A stretch of 64,000 bases of DNA from Pseudomonas putida (GCF_001976065.1 NZ_MNAH01000001.1:1212064-1276063), one strand, 5' to 3'; shown: positions 42,645 through 51,906, numbered from the stretch's first letter. The notes: generated by a model from the sequence alone, not told the origin. Made by a program: numbers and translations.

Positions 42645-44090
42645 ATGTATCCGATAGCCTCTCACTGGCTCAATTACATCGACGGACAATGGTGCGACAG
42701 CGACCAGCATCTGGCGGTGAACAACCCGGGAACGGCCGAGCCGGTCGCGACCATCGCCCAGGCCGGCGTGGCCGATGCCGAGCGGGCGTTGCTGGCGGCC
42801 CGCCGCTGTGCCGACAGCGGTGAGTTGACCCGGGTGCGTCCGGCGCAGCGGGTCACTTGGCTGCTGCGCATTGCCGAGGAAATTCGCGCCGTGGCCGATG
42901 AGGGCGCCTGGGTGTTGTGCCAGGAAAACGGCAAGCGCCTCTGCGATGCCCGGGACGAATTCATCGAGGCCGCGCGCTACTTCGAGTATTACGCCGGCAT
43001 GGCCGACAAGATCGAGGGCACGTCGATCCCGCTGGGCAATGGCTACATGGACTTTACCCTGTACGACCCGATGGGCGTTTCGGCTCAGATCGTTCCATGG
43101 AATTTTCCGGTGTCGATCTGCGCCCGTTCGCTGGCCCCGGCCCTGGCGGCTGGCAATGCGGTGGTCATCAAGTCCCCCGAGCTTTCACCCTTGGGCGTGT
43201 GTGTGCTGATCCGCGCCATTGCCAAGGCCGGCTTGCCCGACGGCGCGGTCAACCTGATTTGCGGCCGCGGCCGCGAAGTCGGCGCATATCTGGTCAGTCA
43301 TCGTGCTGTCGATCAGATAGTGTTCACCGGTTCCGTACCGACGGGCCAGTCGATCTTGCGTGATGCCGCGCAGCATGCGATTCCCAGCGTGATGGAGCTG
43401 GGCGGCAAGTCCGCGGCGATCGCCTTCGCCGATGCCGACCGCGAGCAACTGCTGGCCAGCGTCCAGTCGGGCATTTTCTTCAATGCCGGCCAGGTCTGTT
43501 CGGCAATGTCGCGACTGCTGGTGCAGCGCGAGATTTATGAAGAGGTGGTCGAGGCCGTCGTCGCCATGGCCCAAGGGCTCGGCGTCGGCCTGGGCCAGGA
43601 CAACGCCGAGCTCACGCCTGTGGTCAGCGCCGGGCAACTGGCAGGTATCGAAGCCTTGTGTCGCCGCGCAGTGGAAGACGGCGCGGTGGCGGTCACCGGT
43701 GGTGAAGCATTCGCTGATCGGGCCGGGCATTTCATGCGCCCGACCGTGTTCCGCGACGTGACTGCACAGATGTGCATTGCCCGCGAAGAAGTGTTCGGGC
43801 CGGTACTGGCCATCATGCCGTTCGACACCGAAGAAGAGGCGATTGCCATCGCCAACGGCACTGAGTTCGGCCTGGTAGCCGGTGTGTTCACCCAGGACAT
43901 CAGCCGCGCGATGCGCTGCACGCGCCGCCTGAAATCCGGCCAGGTGTTCGTCAACGAATGGTATGCCGGCGGCATTGAAACGCCATTCGGCGGTGTCGGT
44001 CTGTCCGGCTTTGGTCGGGAGAAGGGCCAGGAAGCCTTGTACAGCTACGTGCGCACCAAAAACGTAGCCATCCGGGTGGCGGGGGAGTGA
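42645..44090 (+). CDS. NAD(P)+-dependent aldehyde dehydrogenase
   Basis: A 481-residue ALDH-superfamily enzyme with VPWNFPVS, the glutamate-site MELGGKSAAI and the catalytic Cys in FFNAGQVCSAMSR. Its closest look is to betaine- or succinate-semialdehyde-type dehydrogenases. ATG 42645 follows GAGGAGG. It starts 9 bp after the Rieske gene, so they are one operon. Inferred role: oxidise the aldehyde released by oxygenase or amine oxidase steps. Confidence 0.93.
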   Translation: MYPIASHWLNYIDGQWCDSDQHLAVNNPGTAEPVATIAQAGVADAERALLAARRCADSGELTRVRPAQRVTWLLRIAEEIRAVADEGAWVLCQENGKRLCDARDEFIEAARYFEYYAGMADKIEGTSIPLGNGYMDFTLYDPMGVSAQIVPWNFPVSICARSLAPALAAGNAVVIKSPELSPLGVCVLIRAIAKAGLPDGAVNLICGRGREVGAYLVSHRAVDQIVFTGSVPTGQSILRDAAQHAIPSVMELGGKSAAIAFADADREQLLASVQSGIFFNAGQVCSAMSRLLVQREIYEEVVEAVVAMAQGLGVGLGQDNAELTPVVSAGQLAGIEALCRRAVEDGAVAVTGGEAFADRAGHFMRPTVFRDVTAQMCIAREEVFGPVLAIMPFDTEEEAIAIANGTEFGLVAGVFTQDISRAMRCTRRLKSGQVFVNEWYAGGIETPFGGVGLSGFGREKGQEALYSYVRTKNVAIRVAGE

Positions 44091-44095
44091 ATAGC

Positions 44096-45493
44096 ATGTT
44101 CAAGACCTGGCTTTGCATCGTGTGTGGCTTGATCTACGACGAGGCCCTGGGCTGGCCTCAGGACGGCATCGCCGCCGGCACTCGTTGGGAAGATGTCCCC
44201 GAAGACTGGATGTGCCCCGAATGCCACGTGGGCAAGGCCGATTTCGAGATGCTCGATATCAGCGAATACACCCAGGCGGCAGCGGTCGCCAGCGTGCCGG
44301 TCAGCGTGCCGCCGGTGTCTGTCGCAACGCCGTCGCCGCGTCAGCCGATCGTCATCATCGGCAGCGGTTATGCCGGTTACGGCCTGGCCCAGGCATTGCG
44401 CAAGGTCGACCCCAAGGTCGAGATCCGCGTGCTGACGCAGGAGTCCGGTCACCTGTACTCCAAGCCCGCGCTTTCGATCGGGTTGTCCCAGGGCAAAAGC
44501 GCCGAGGCATTGTCCGGCGAAACGCCGCTGGCCATCGAGCAGCGTCTGAACCTGCGGGTTTATCCTTACTGCAAGGTGCTGGGCATCGACAGTGCGGCGC
44601 GGCGCCTGCGCACCAGCTTCGGTGACATGGAATACGGCCAGTTGGTCCTCGCCAGCGGTGCGCAACCGATTCGCTTGCCGATCCAGGGCGATACTTCAGC
44701 GCTGATCAGCGTCAACAATCTGCAGGACTATCAGGGGTTCCGTGAACGCCTGAGCGGCGTTCGACGTGTCGCCATCCTCGGGGACGGTCTGATTGGCTGC
44801 GAGTTTGCCAATGACCTGGCCCACAATGGCTTCAGCGTCGATGTCATCGGTCTGGGCCGCTGGCCGATGGAGCGCCTGTTGCCCGTCGACGCCGGGCAGA
44901 TGCTGCAGCATGCGCTGAGTGAACTGGGAGTGACCTGGCATTTGCAGAACACCCTGCAAGCCATTGATGCCAGCGGGCAAGGCTATCGCCTGACACTTGC
45001 CGATGGCCACACCCTGGAGGCCGATCTGGTGTTGTCCGCCGTCGGTCTGCGCCCCGACCTGAGCCTGGCCGAAAGTGCCGGCGTGGCGGTTGGACGAGGC
45101 ATTCAGGTGAATGCCCATCTGCAAACCTCGGTACCGGGCATCTACGCCCTGGGTGACTGCATCGAGATCGGCGGGCAACTGCTGCCTTACCTGGCACCGA
45201 TCAACCAGGGCATCCAGGCGCTGAGTAAAACCCTGCTTGGCCATCCGACCGCCGTCGACTACCCCTTGATGCCCGTCACGGTCAAGACCCCGGCCGCACC
45301 GCTATGCCTGTTGGCGCCGGCCTTCGACAGCCAGGGTGAGTGGCGCTGCACGCCGACAGAGGATGGCTTGAGCGCGGGTTTCTACGGCGCCCAGGGCCAG
45401 CTCAATGGCTTTGTCCTGCTCGGTCGCCAAGCGCAAACGCAACGCAGCGCATTGCTGCAGTCCTGTCAGCACTCTCAGCAGGCGGTCGCCTGA
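44096..45493 (+). CDS. Rubredoxin-rubredoxin reductase fusion protein
   Basis: A 465-residue fusion. Residues 1-55 are a complete rubredoxin with iron ligands Cys7, Cys10 (CIVC), Cys40, Cys43 (CPEC). Residues 56-83 form an Ala/Val/Pro linker. Residues 84-465 are an FAD/NAD(P)H reductase (GSGYAGYG FAD motif, a second dinucleotide fold near AILGDGLIGCE and YALGDCIEIGG near the end). ATG 44096 has GGAG upstream. It supplies electrons to a partner oxygenase; the only one in reach is the Rieske enzyme, which normally uses a ferredoxin-type or Fe-S flavin reductase. No such reductase gene is in this cluster. Confidence 0.9.
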   Translation: MFKTWLCIVCGLIYDEALGWPQDGIAAGTRWEDVPEDWMCPECHVGKADFEMLDISEYTQAAAVASVPVSVPPVSVATPSPRQPIVIIGSGYAGYGLAQALRKVDPKVEIRVLTQESGHLYSKPALSIGLSQGKSAEALSGETPLAIEQRLNLRVYPYCKVLGIDSAARRLRTSFGDMEYGQLVLASGAQPIRLPIQGDTSALISVNNLQDYQGFRERLSGVRRVAILGDGLIGCEFANDLAHNGFSVDVIGLGRWPMERLLPVDAGQMLQHALSELGVTWHLQNTLQAIDASGQGYRLTLADGHTLEADLVLSAVGLRPDLSLAESAGVAVGRGIQVNAHLQTSVPGIYALGDCIEIGGQLLPYLAPINQGIQALSKTLLGHPTAVDYPLMPVTVKTPAAPLCLLAPAFDSQGEWRCTPTEDGLSAGFYGAQGQLNGFVLLGRQAQTQRSALLQSCQHSQQAVA

Positions 45494-45503
45494 GGCCAGA
45501 CAC

Positions 45504-46832
45504 ATGAAAAACTTGATCAACCTGCCTTATGACGATGCGAGTTGCGGCTGGTATGCAGCGCTGCCCGCGCAACCGGCCTGCAAGCGCCTGTCCGGCGAGC
45601 AGCGCGCCGACTATGCCGTGATCGGCGCGGGCTTTGCCGGCCTGGCCGCGGCCCGCCGCCTGGCCGAGCATCATCCGCAAGCCCGTATTCTCCTGGTGGA
45701 TGCGCAACGGGTCGCCCATGGCGCCTCGGGGCGCAACTCGGGCTTCGTGATCGACCTGCCGCACAAGTTCGCGCTGGAGCATCCGGACCCCGCGCACAAA
45801 CAGCGTTTGCTGTCGCTCAACCGCGCCGCGATTGCGCAACTGCAAGGCCTGGTGCAAAGCCGTGGGATCGATTGCCAATGGTCCCATGCCGGCAAGTACC
45901 AAGGCGCCGTCGGCGAACGCGGCCTGGCCTACCTGGATCATTTCGAACGACTGATGAGCGACCTTGGCGAACCGTTCCGCCGGGCCGATAGCGCAGAACT
46001 GGCCAAGGTGCTGGGCACCGGGCACTACCGCGGCGCCATCTACACCCCCGGCTGCTACCTGATGCAACCGGCGGCGCTGGTCACAGGCCTGGCCCGGACC
46101 TTGCCGGCCAATGTCGAGTTGCTGGAAGAATCACCGATCCAGCGCCTGGAGCGCGACGGCCGTGGCGGTTGGATCTTGCACGGCAGTGCAGGGCAGATCC
46201 GTACCCCGCAACTGCTGTTGGGCACGAGTATCTTCACCCAGGAGTTTGGCTACCTGCGCAACCGCCTGTTGCCGGTCATGACCTTTGCCAGCTGGACCCG
46301 CCCCTTGACCGATGCGGAACTGGCCACCTATGGCGGCCAACTGGACTGGGGGCTGACCCCGGCGGATCACGCCGGCACCACGGTACGCATGACCCAGGAC
46401 CGTCGGCTGATCATTCGCAACACCTACAAGCACGTGCCCAAATACGGTCGCAGCACCAGCGATGGCATGCGTTCGAAAGTGCAGGACTCGCACCGCAAGG
46501 CTTTCCTGGCGCGCTTCCCGCAGCTGGCCGGGGTGCCTTTCAGCCATACGTGGGGCGGCGTCTACGCCATCTCGCGTAACTTCACCAACTTTTTCGGCGA
46601 GCTGGAAAACGGTGTCTACGCCTCGGCGTGCGACAACGGCGTCGGTGCTGCCTGGGGCACCATTTCCGGAACGATGCTGGCCGATCTCGCGGTGGGTGCC
46701 GACTCGGCGCAGCTCAACGATATTCGCGCGGTGACCGGGATGCCATCGCTCAATCCGCCGGAACCCTTTCTCGGCCTGGGCGTTCGCTCGCGCATTCGCC
46801 TGGCGGCCTGGAACAGCCGGAGTGAGCTATGA
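45504..46832 (+). CDS. FAD-dependent amine oxidoreductase (DAO family, PuuB-like)
   Basis: A 442-residue DAO-family flavoprotein with the FAD-binding start YAVIGAGFAGLAAARR (residues 38-53) and the matching RNSGFVIDLP. The family oxidises amines or N-methyl amino acids to imine or aldehyde plus ammonia or methylamine. It overlaps the next gene by 4 bp (ATGA), so it is translationally coupled. Likely works after the oxygenase in stepwise demethylation or deamination; the precise substrate cannot be told. Confidence 0.88.
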   Translation: MKNLINLPYDDASCGWYAALPAQPACKRLSGEQRADYAVIGAGFAGLAAARRLAEHHPQARILLVDAQRVAHGASGRNSGFVIDLPHKFALEHPDPAHKQRLLSLNRAAIAQLQGLVQSRGIDCQWSHAGKYQGAVGERGLAYLDHFERLMSDLGEPFRRADSAELAKVLGTGHYRGAIYTPGCYLMQPAALVTGLARTLPANVELLEESPIQRLERDGRGGWILHGSAGQIRTPQLLLGTSIFTQEFGYLRNRLLPVMTFASWTRPLTDAELATYGGQLDWGLTPADHAGTTVRMTQDRRLIIRNTYKHVPKYGRSTSDGMRSKVQDSHRKAFLARFPQLAGVPFSHTWGGVYAISRNFTNFFGELENGVYASACDNGVGAAWGTISGTMLADLAVGADSAQLNDIRAVTGMPSLNPPEPFLGLGVRSRIRLAAWNSRSEL

Positions 46833-47200
46833 GCCAGGCGAATGACGCCAAGCGTCAGGTACTGCGCATCGACCATCAGGACCTGGACTTTACCTTCCGC
46901 GGCGGCCCGCCAGGCGCCGCGTATGTGGCGCGCGCCATCAGCAACGAAGTCTCGCCGAACATCGGCGTGGGTTTCGCCCGCTGGGAAGGTGCGCAAGTGG
47001 CCTGGACTGTGCTGTACGACGAGGTGATTTTCGTGATCGAAGGTTGTTTCGAATTGCGCGTTGGTGACGAGCTTTTTGAGGTCACGCCCGGGCAGTTGCT
47101 GTGGATACCCGAAGGCACCGAACTGATTTATGGCGGGCATGCGTTGTTCGGGTATGTGGTTCACCCCGGCAACTGGAAGCACATTCACGGCTTGGCTTGA
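46829..47200 (+). CDS. Small cupin protein (EutQ-like)
   Basis: A 123-residue cupin with motif WTVLYDEVIFVIEGCFELRVG, a second block TPGQLLWIPEGTELIYGG and the C-terminal VVHPGNWKHIHGL. It resembles the cupin of ethanolamine utilisation protein EutQ. The ATG overlaps the DAO stop by 4 bp. A metal-site His/Glu set is incomplete, so a non-enzymatic or sensing role is possible. It is part of the cluster by coupling, with role unknown. Confidence 0.85.
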   Translation: MSQANDAKRQVLRIDHQDLDFTFRGGPPGAAYVARAISNEVSPNIGVGFARWEGAQVAWTVLYDEVIFVIEGCFELRVGDELFEVTPGQLLWIPEGTELIYGGHALFGYVVHPGNWKHIHGLA

Positions 47201-47225
47201 AGCGCAAATTTCGGGGGATCGCACG

Positions 47226-48473
47226 GTGATAAGACTGACAAAAACCTTCGGTGCTCTTTATCTGGCCAGCCTGTTGATGCAGCTGGGATCGACATTGCTG
47301 ATGACCTATCTGGCACTGCGCCTCAATGCGATGGGGGCGAGTGAAACGGCAGGGGGTGCGTTGATGGCCGCCAATGCCCTGGGGATGGTGCTGGGTGGCT
47401 GGGTCGGGCGCAGCCTGATCGCACAGGTCGGGCATATTCGAACCTATGCGGCCTGTGCCGGACTGATTGCGGCAGCGGTTCTGGCGCATGAGTTCAGCAC
47501 GTCCCTGCCTTTCTGGCTGGTGCTGCGGGGGCTGGTCGGGCTGGCCATGATGTGCCAGCTGATGGTGCTGGAAAGCTGGCTCAACGACCAGGCCCGGACC
47601 GAGCAGCGCGGCAGCGTGCTGGCGTTGTACATGGTCGCCAGCTACGTCGGCATGATGCTCGGTCAGTTGGCCTTGAGTCTCGACGAGGGGTTGGGAATTC
47701 GTGCGCTGCTGGGTGTGGCGATGGTGTTTGCGCTGTGCTCGGTGCCGGTGGCGCTCACTCGCAGCGCCCATCCGACGGCGGTGCCCGCGGCTTCGATCGA
47801 CCTGCGGTTGTTTCTGCGGCGCATTCCGCAGTCCCTGGTGACCATTCTGGTGTCCGGCATGATCAATGGCAGCTTTTACGGGCTGGCCGCGATCTATGCC
47901 AGCAAACAGGGACTGGAAACAGCACAGGTCGGCCAGCTCATGGCGTTGACCATCGGTGCCGGGCTGTTGGCGCAGTTGCCGTTGGGCTGGCTCTCGGATC
48001 GTCTGCCTCGTGCAAGTCTGATCCGCGCGGTGGCGGTCTTGCTGGTGCTCATCAGCCTCCCGCTGGGCTTCAATCAAGCGCCTACATTCGTGACTCTGCT
48101 GTGGTTCGGCTCGGCGATCGGCTTTCTGCAGTTCTGCCTCTACCCGTTGGGCGTGGCGTTGGCCAACGACAACATGGAGCCGCAACTGCGCGTTTCGCTG
48201 TCGGGCATGTTGTTGATCACCTTCGGTGTCGGTGCCTGCATCGGTCCGCTGATTGCGGGTCTGCTGATGGAGTTCTTCGGCACCTCAAGCTTCTACTTTT
48301 TCTATGCCGGCAGCGCCGCGTTGCTCGCACTGTGCGTAGGCCAGGCGAAAATCACGGGCAAGCACCTGCAAAAGGATGCGCCGCTGGATCATCCGGTGAC
48401 GCCAAACGGGATTGCCAGCTCTAACCTGGTATCGGTGGTTGACCCCCTGGGTGAGTGCATCGACGGGCGTTAA
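47226..48473 (+). CDS. MFS transporter
   Basis: A 415-residue major facilitator with about 12 hydrophobic helices and MFS features such as GWVGRSLIAQVGHIRTY and the central loop around residues 190-205. GTG 47226 has GGGGGA 8 nt upstream and lies 25 bp after the cupin stop, so it is probably the last gene of the same operon. It may import the substrate or export a product; two transporters of different families (this and the BCCT) serve the cluster. Confidence 0.88.
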   Translation: MIRLTKTFGALYLASLLMQLGSTLLMTYLALRLNAMGASETAGGALMAANALGMVLGGWVGRSLIAQVGHIRTYAACAGLIAAAVLAHEFSTSLPFWLVLRGLVGLAMMCQLMVLESWLNDQARTEQRGSVLALYMVASYVGMMLGQLALSLDEGLGIRALLGVAMVFALCSVPVALTRSAHPTAVPAASIDLRLFLRRIPQSLVTILVSGMINGSFYGLAAIYASKQGLETAQVGQLMALTIGAGLLAQLPLGWLSDRLPRASLIRAVAVLLVLISLPLGFNQAPTFVTLLWFGSAIGFLQFCLYPLGVALANDNMEPQLRVSLSGMLLITFGVGACIGPLIAGLLMEFFGTSSFYFFYAGSAALLALCVGQAKITGKHLQKDAPLDHPVTPNGIASSNLVSVVDPLGECIDGR

Positions 48474-48702
48474 GTGGAGGAGGGCGAGCCGGATTTATTG
48501 ATGCGTTTTTCTCATGAGTCGGTGATTAAAAATGGTTTGAGCGATGGTCAGGTTTCAATCATCTTGGCGATACTGCCAAAAACAGAGTTAGACCGGAATT
48601 AATCTGAAGATATACAGCGCCCTGATGTCATTCGATATCAAGGGGTCAGTATCTTGCGGAATACTCTCTAAAACCCTTAAACAAAAACAAAAGGGGAAAA
48701 CA
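48474..48702. promoter_or_regulatory. Leader and promoter region of the BCCT gene
   Basis: AT-rich 229-bp gap, with T/A-rich runs near 48490-48560 and a TCATTCGATATCAAGG sequence near 48628-48643. No clear terminator for the upstream operon or operator is seen. Expression separate from the catabolic operon is likely. Confidence 0.4.
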
Positions 48703-50397
48703 ATGCGTGCGCAATCAGGCATGTTAAAAGGCTTGAACCCGAATGTCACAATCGCTTCGATAGTGGCGGTGATCTCATTTGTTCTGTTTTGTGCATTTAA
48801 AGATGAGCAGGCAGCCAAGGCTTTTGAAATGGCTTCGGTGTTTATCCTGCATAACTTTAAGTGGTATTACATCGCCCTGATCAGTGGCGTGCTCGGTTTG
48901 CTGCTGTATATCTCCGTCAGCCGTTTCGGCAATCTCAAACTGGGCACCGAGCACGATCGGCCCGAGTTCAGTTTCGCGTCATGGATTGCCATGCTGTTCA
49001 GTGCGGGCATGGGCATCGGCCTGATTTTCTGGTCCGTGGCCGAACCCATGCTGCATTATGCCGACAACCCGTTTTCCAAAGGCCTGACGGACGAGTCGGC
49101 CACCCTGGCGATGCGCATCACCCTGTTCCACTGGGGCCTGCATCCTTGGGCGATCTTCTCCATGATCGGCCTGAGCCTGGCCTACTTTGCCTACCGTAAA
49201 GGTTTGCCGCTGGCCCTGCGTTCGCTGCTTTACCCGCTGATTGGTGACCGTATCTACGGCTGGATCGGGCATGTTGTCGATATCATGGGTGTCGTCATCA
49301 CGGCCTTTGGGGTCTCCCAATCGCTTGGCCTCGGCGTTGCGCAGATCAATACCGGGCTGCACCAGGTATTCGGTATTCCGGTCAGTATCGGTTTACAGTT
49401 ATCTATCATTCTGGTTGTCAGTATCATTGCCTGCATTTCGCTACTTGCCGGGCTGTCAAAGGGTATGAAGCGTATCTCCACGCTTAACATGTACCTGTCA
49501 TTTATTTTGATGTTGGCGGTACTGGCTATCGGTCCAACTCGTTACATCCTCAACTTGATGTTTGAATCCACCGGCGACTATGTACAAAACATCGTCGGCC
49601 TCAGCTTCTGGATGGACACGCAGAAAGACACCGAATGGCAAAACTGGTGGACGGCGTTCTACTGGCCGTGGTGGATGACCTGGGGGCCTTTTGTCGGTCT
49701 GTTCATCGCGCGCATTTCCAAAGGCCGGACCATCCGTGAACTGGTGATTGGCGCGCTGGTGGTGCCGACCCTGGTGACCATCCTGTGGATGTCGGTGTTC
49801 GGTGGCGCGGCGCTGAAAAATGAACAGCAGGATCGGCAGGCCTACCAGGCATCCGTTGCCAGCCAGGTTGTGGGTCAGGAACAACCGAAGTTCGAAGGCG
49901 GCACGGTGCTGCTTGCCACCAAGAAAGAAACCACGGCGGCGATGTTCACGCTGGTTCAGTCACTTGATGGCCCTACTGTTGGCGCCGTTCTCTCGATACT
50001 GGTGTGCGTGTTGCTGGGTGTGCACTTTGTCACCACGGCAGATGCCGGGACCCAGGTGTTGTGCACCTTGTGTGCCCTGGGCAGCACCAATCCACCCAAC
50101 TGGATCCGGTTGCTCTGGTGCATTCTGGAAGGTGCCATTGCCGCGGGCCTGTTGCTGGCAGGAGGGCTCAAGGCCATCCAGATGGCGAGTATCGCCGCCG
50201 GCTTGCCGATCGCCATGTTGCTGCTGGTGATGTCCTATACCCTGATCCATAGCTTGCGCAAGGAGATGCCGAGTGTGCCGGCCTGGACGCCTGCGCAGGA
50301 GCCTCAGCCGGACCAAGCGCTTTCCAGACAGGAAGGACGTGAAGCGCCATCGAACCTGGGTGCAAGCCCAGCCCTGACGGCAACGACCGCTTACTGA
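48703..50397 (+). CDS. BCCT-family transporter (betaine/carnitine/choline type)
   Basis: A 564-residue transporter with 12 helices and BCCT signatures: AMLFSAGMGIGLIFWSVAEP, the Trp-rich box FYWPWWMTWGPFVGLFIARISKGRTIRE, and the following GGAALKNEQ stretch. BCCT proteins import glycine betaine, choline, carnitine or related quaternary ammonium compounds by Na+ or H+ symport or by substrate exchange. The MGIG sequence resembles Na+-coupled BetP. ATG 48703 follows AAGGGG. It lies downstream of the oxygenase-dehydrogenase operon and gives the strongest hint to its substrate class. A terminator follows at 50426. Confidence 0.93.
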   Translation: MRAQSGMLKGLNPNVTIASIVAVISFVLFCAFKDEQAAKAFEMASVFILHNFKWYYIALISGVLGLLLYISVSRFGNLKLGTEHDRPEFSFASWIAMLFSAGMGIGLIFWSVAEPMLHYADNPFSKGLTDESATLAMRITLFHWGLHPWAIFSMIGLSLAYFAYRKGLPLALRSLLYPLIGDRIYGWIGHVVDIMGVVITAFGVSQSLGLGVAQINTGLHQVFGIPVSIGLQLSIILVVSIIACISLLAGLSKGMKRISTLNMYLSFILMLAVLAIGPTRYILNLMFESTGDYVQNIVGLSFWMDTQKDTEWQNWWTAFYWPWWMTWGPFVGLFIARISKGRTIRELVIGALVVPTLVTILWMSVFGGAALKNEQQDRQAYQASVASQVVGQEQPKFEGGTVLLATKKETTAAMFTLVQSLDGPTVGAVLSILVCVLLGVHFVTTADAGTQVLCTLCALGSTNPPNWIRLLWCILEGAIAAGLLLAGGLKAIQMASIAAGLPIAMLLLVMSYTLIHSLRKEMPSVPAWTPAQEPQPDQALSRQEGREAPSNLGASPALTATTAY

Positions 50398-50425
50398 GCC
50401 TCGCCGAGGCAGCCATGAACCTGCC

Positions 50426-50456
50426 GAAACCGTCCGCTGACACAGCAGGCGGTTTC
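50426..50456 (+). terminator. Terminator after the BCCT gene
   Basis: GAAACCG...CGGTTTC with an inner CGCTG/CAGC part gives a long stem with an ACAC loop, followed by GCTTTC. About 30 bp beyond the BCCT stop. Confidence 0.75.
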
Positions 50457-50632
50457 GCTTTCATGTCCACCCATCAAGTTTCGATCCCTCGATTCCTGCG
50501 CATTCTGTTAACAGTGTTTATCCGCCAAGGCGCTGTTTGGCCGCGGGGTAAAGCCCTAGCATCGTCTCTACCGACTGAACCCGGTCCACGGGTACGGAAG
50601 GTACCCCTACCTTGGACGAGACGGTGAACCCG

Positions 50633-50899
50633 ATGAAAAAAATAGCGATTTTCCTTGCACTCAGTTGCATCGCTGCCCAGGCCTTTGCCGAAGAAAGCCA
50701 GGCCAAAACCGCGGCCAGCAAACCTCCGATCGAGACCTACACCTACGGTTCGAACCTGGACATCAAGAAGGTCATTTCCGTGTCCGATGTCGGGCCGGAG
50801 TGTGGTCCGGTTTCGGCGCAGATGACCTACGAGGATTCCCAGGGTCAGCGCCATGTCATGCAGTACCAGGTCCTGGGCAGCGGATGCTCGAACGGTTAA
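50633..50899 (+). CDS. Secreted DUF2790-family small protein, second copy
   Basis: An 88-residue protein with a signal peptide (1-19, AQAFA) and a DUF2790 mature part: ETYTYGSNLDIKKVIS, ECGPVSAQMTYEDSQGQ and a final GSGC. It is a clear paralogue of the 12546 gene, with both mature cysteines kept. ATG 50633 follows a purine-poor leader; no TGTAT boxes like those of the 12546 promoter were found within 150 bp upstream. Its regulation therefore seems different. Confidence 0.85.
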   Translation: MKKIAIFLALSCIAAQAFAEESQAKTAASKPPIETYTYGSNLDIKKVISVSDVGPECGPVSAQMTYEDSQGQRHVMQYQVLGSGCSNG

Positions 50900-50935
50900 G
50901 TGCGGCGGTGGCGGTGGAGGGTCGACACTCCATCC

Positions 50936-51883
50936 TCAGAGGTTCCTGGTTTTTTTTGATGCACGGGCAATTTTGTCATCGGCAGCCAACAACCCGGGCA
51001 GGTAGTCCTTGAGAAACTCCACCCAGGTTTTTATTTTTGCATCGACGAATTTTCGTGAAGGGTAGATGGCGAACAGGTTCAACTCTTCAAAATGGTATTG
51101 CGGCAGTACCCGCACCAAAGTTCCTGCCTTGAGGCCGGCCACGGCGGAGGCAATCGGCTGGATGCCGATCCCCATGCCCCGGGTGATGGCGACTGTCATG
51201 GCGTCGGCAGTGTTCACGTGGAACGGTGACACCGGTGTGTTGACGGTCTCCACGCCTTCGGGGCCTTCGAACACCCAGTGCTCGGCCGGCATCACCGTGT
51301 TGACGATTCTCAGGCAATCATGGGCGCCAAGCGCACCCGGCGTGTCGGGTATTCCGCGTTTCTCAAGGTACGTCGGCGAGGCGCAAAGAATGCTGTAGGT
51401 GATCCCCAGCCGCTGGGCGACAAAGCCCGAGTCGGGCAGCTCCCGTGCGAGGATGATCGACATGTCGAAGCCTTCTTCCAGTAGATCCGGCAGTCGATTG
51501 GTCAGGGCCAGGTCAAACAGTACCGAGGGGTGTGACTCGCGGTATTTGGCAATGGCGTCGATCACGTAATGATTGCCGATGGCCGACATCGCATGAATCT
51601 TCAGGCGGCCCATGGGGGTGACCTGTGCGGTGCCTGCTTCCTCTTCCGCTTCACGCAGTTCTTCCAGGATTCTCTCGCAGCGCAGCAAATAGCGCGTACC
51701 GGCCTCGGTCAACGCCAGGCGCCGGGTCGTGCGGTTGATCAGGCGGGTTTGCAGCCGGGCCTCCAGGCTGGAGACCGCTTTGGAAACATGGGTCGTGGTG
51801 GTGTCCAGCAATTGCGCCGCCGCGGTAAAGCTGCCGCTCTGGGCGACGGCCATGAAAAACCGCATGCTCTGGAAAACATCCAT
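50936..51883 (-). CDS. LysR-family regulator (CrgA-like)
   Basis: A 315-residue LysR protein with start MDVFQSMRFFMAVAQSGSFTAAA and helix-turn-helix TTTTHVSKAVSSLEARLQTRL. The effector domain contains LTNRLPDLLEEGFDMSIILARELPDS, typical of CrgA-type LysR members. ATG 51883 has GAGG 8 nt upstream; GTG 51892 is less likely. It is 53 bp downstream of the aldo/keto reductase on the same strand but separated by a terminator, so it is likely transcribed alone. Confidence 0.9.
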   Translation of the reverse strand: MDVFQSMRFFMAVAQSGSFTAAAQLLDTTTTHVSKAVSSLEARLQTRLINRTTRRLALTEAGTRYLLRCERILEELREAEEEAGTAQVTPMGRLKIHAMSAIGNHYVIDAIAKYRESHPSVLFDLALTNRLPDLLEEGFDMSIILARELPDSGFVAQRLGITYSILCASPTYLEKRGIPDTPGALGAHDCLRIVNTVMPAEHWVFEGPEGVETVNTPVSPFHVNTADAMTVAITRGMGIGIQPIASAVAGLKAGTLVRVLPQYHFEELNLFAIYPSRKFVDAKIKTWVEFLKDYLPGLLAADDKIARASKKTRNL

Positions 51884-51906
51884 CGTTGTCACCTCAAGCG
51901 CTCAGC

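Noticed and set aside
47226..48473. 47130 start for the MFS gene (32 more residues)
   Set aside because: That extension runs through the end of the cupin gene and lacks a ribosome site. GTG 47226 has GGGGGA at good spacing.
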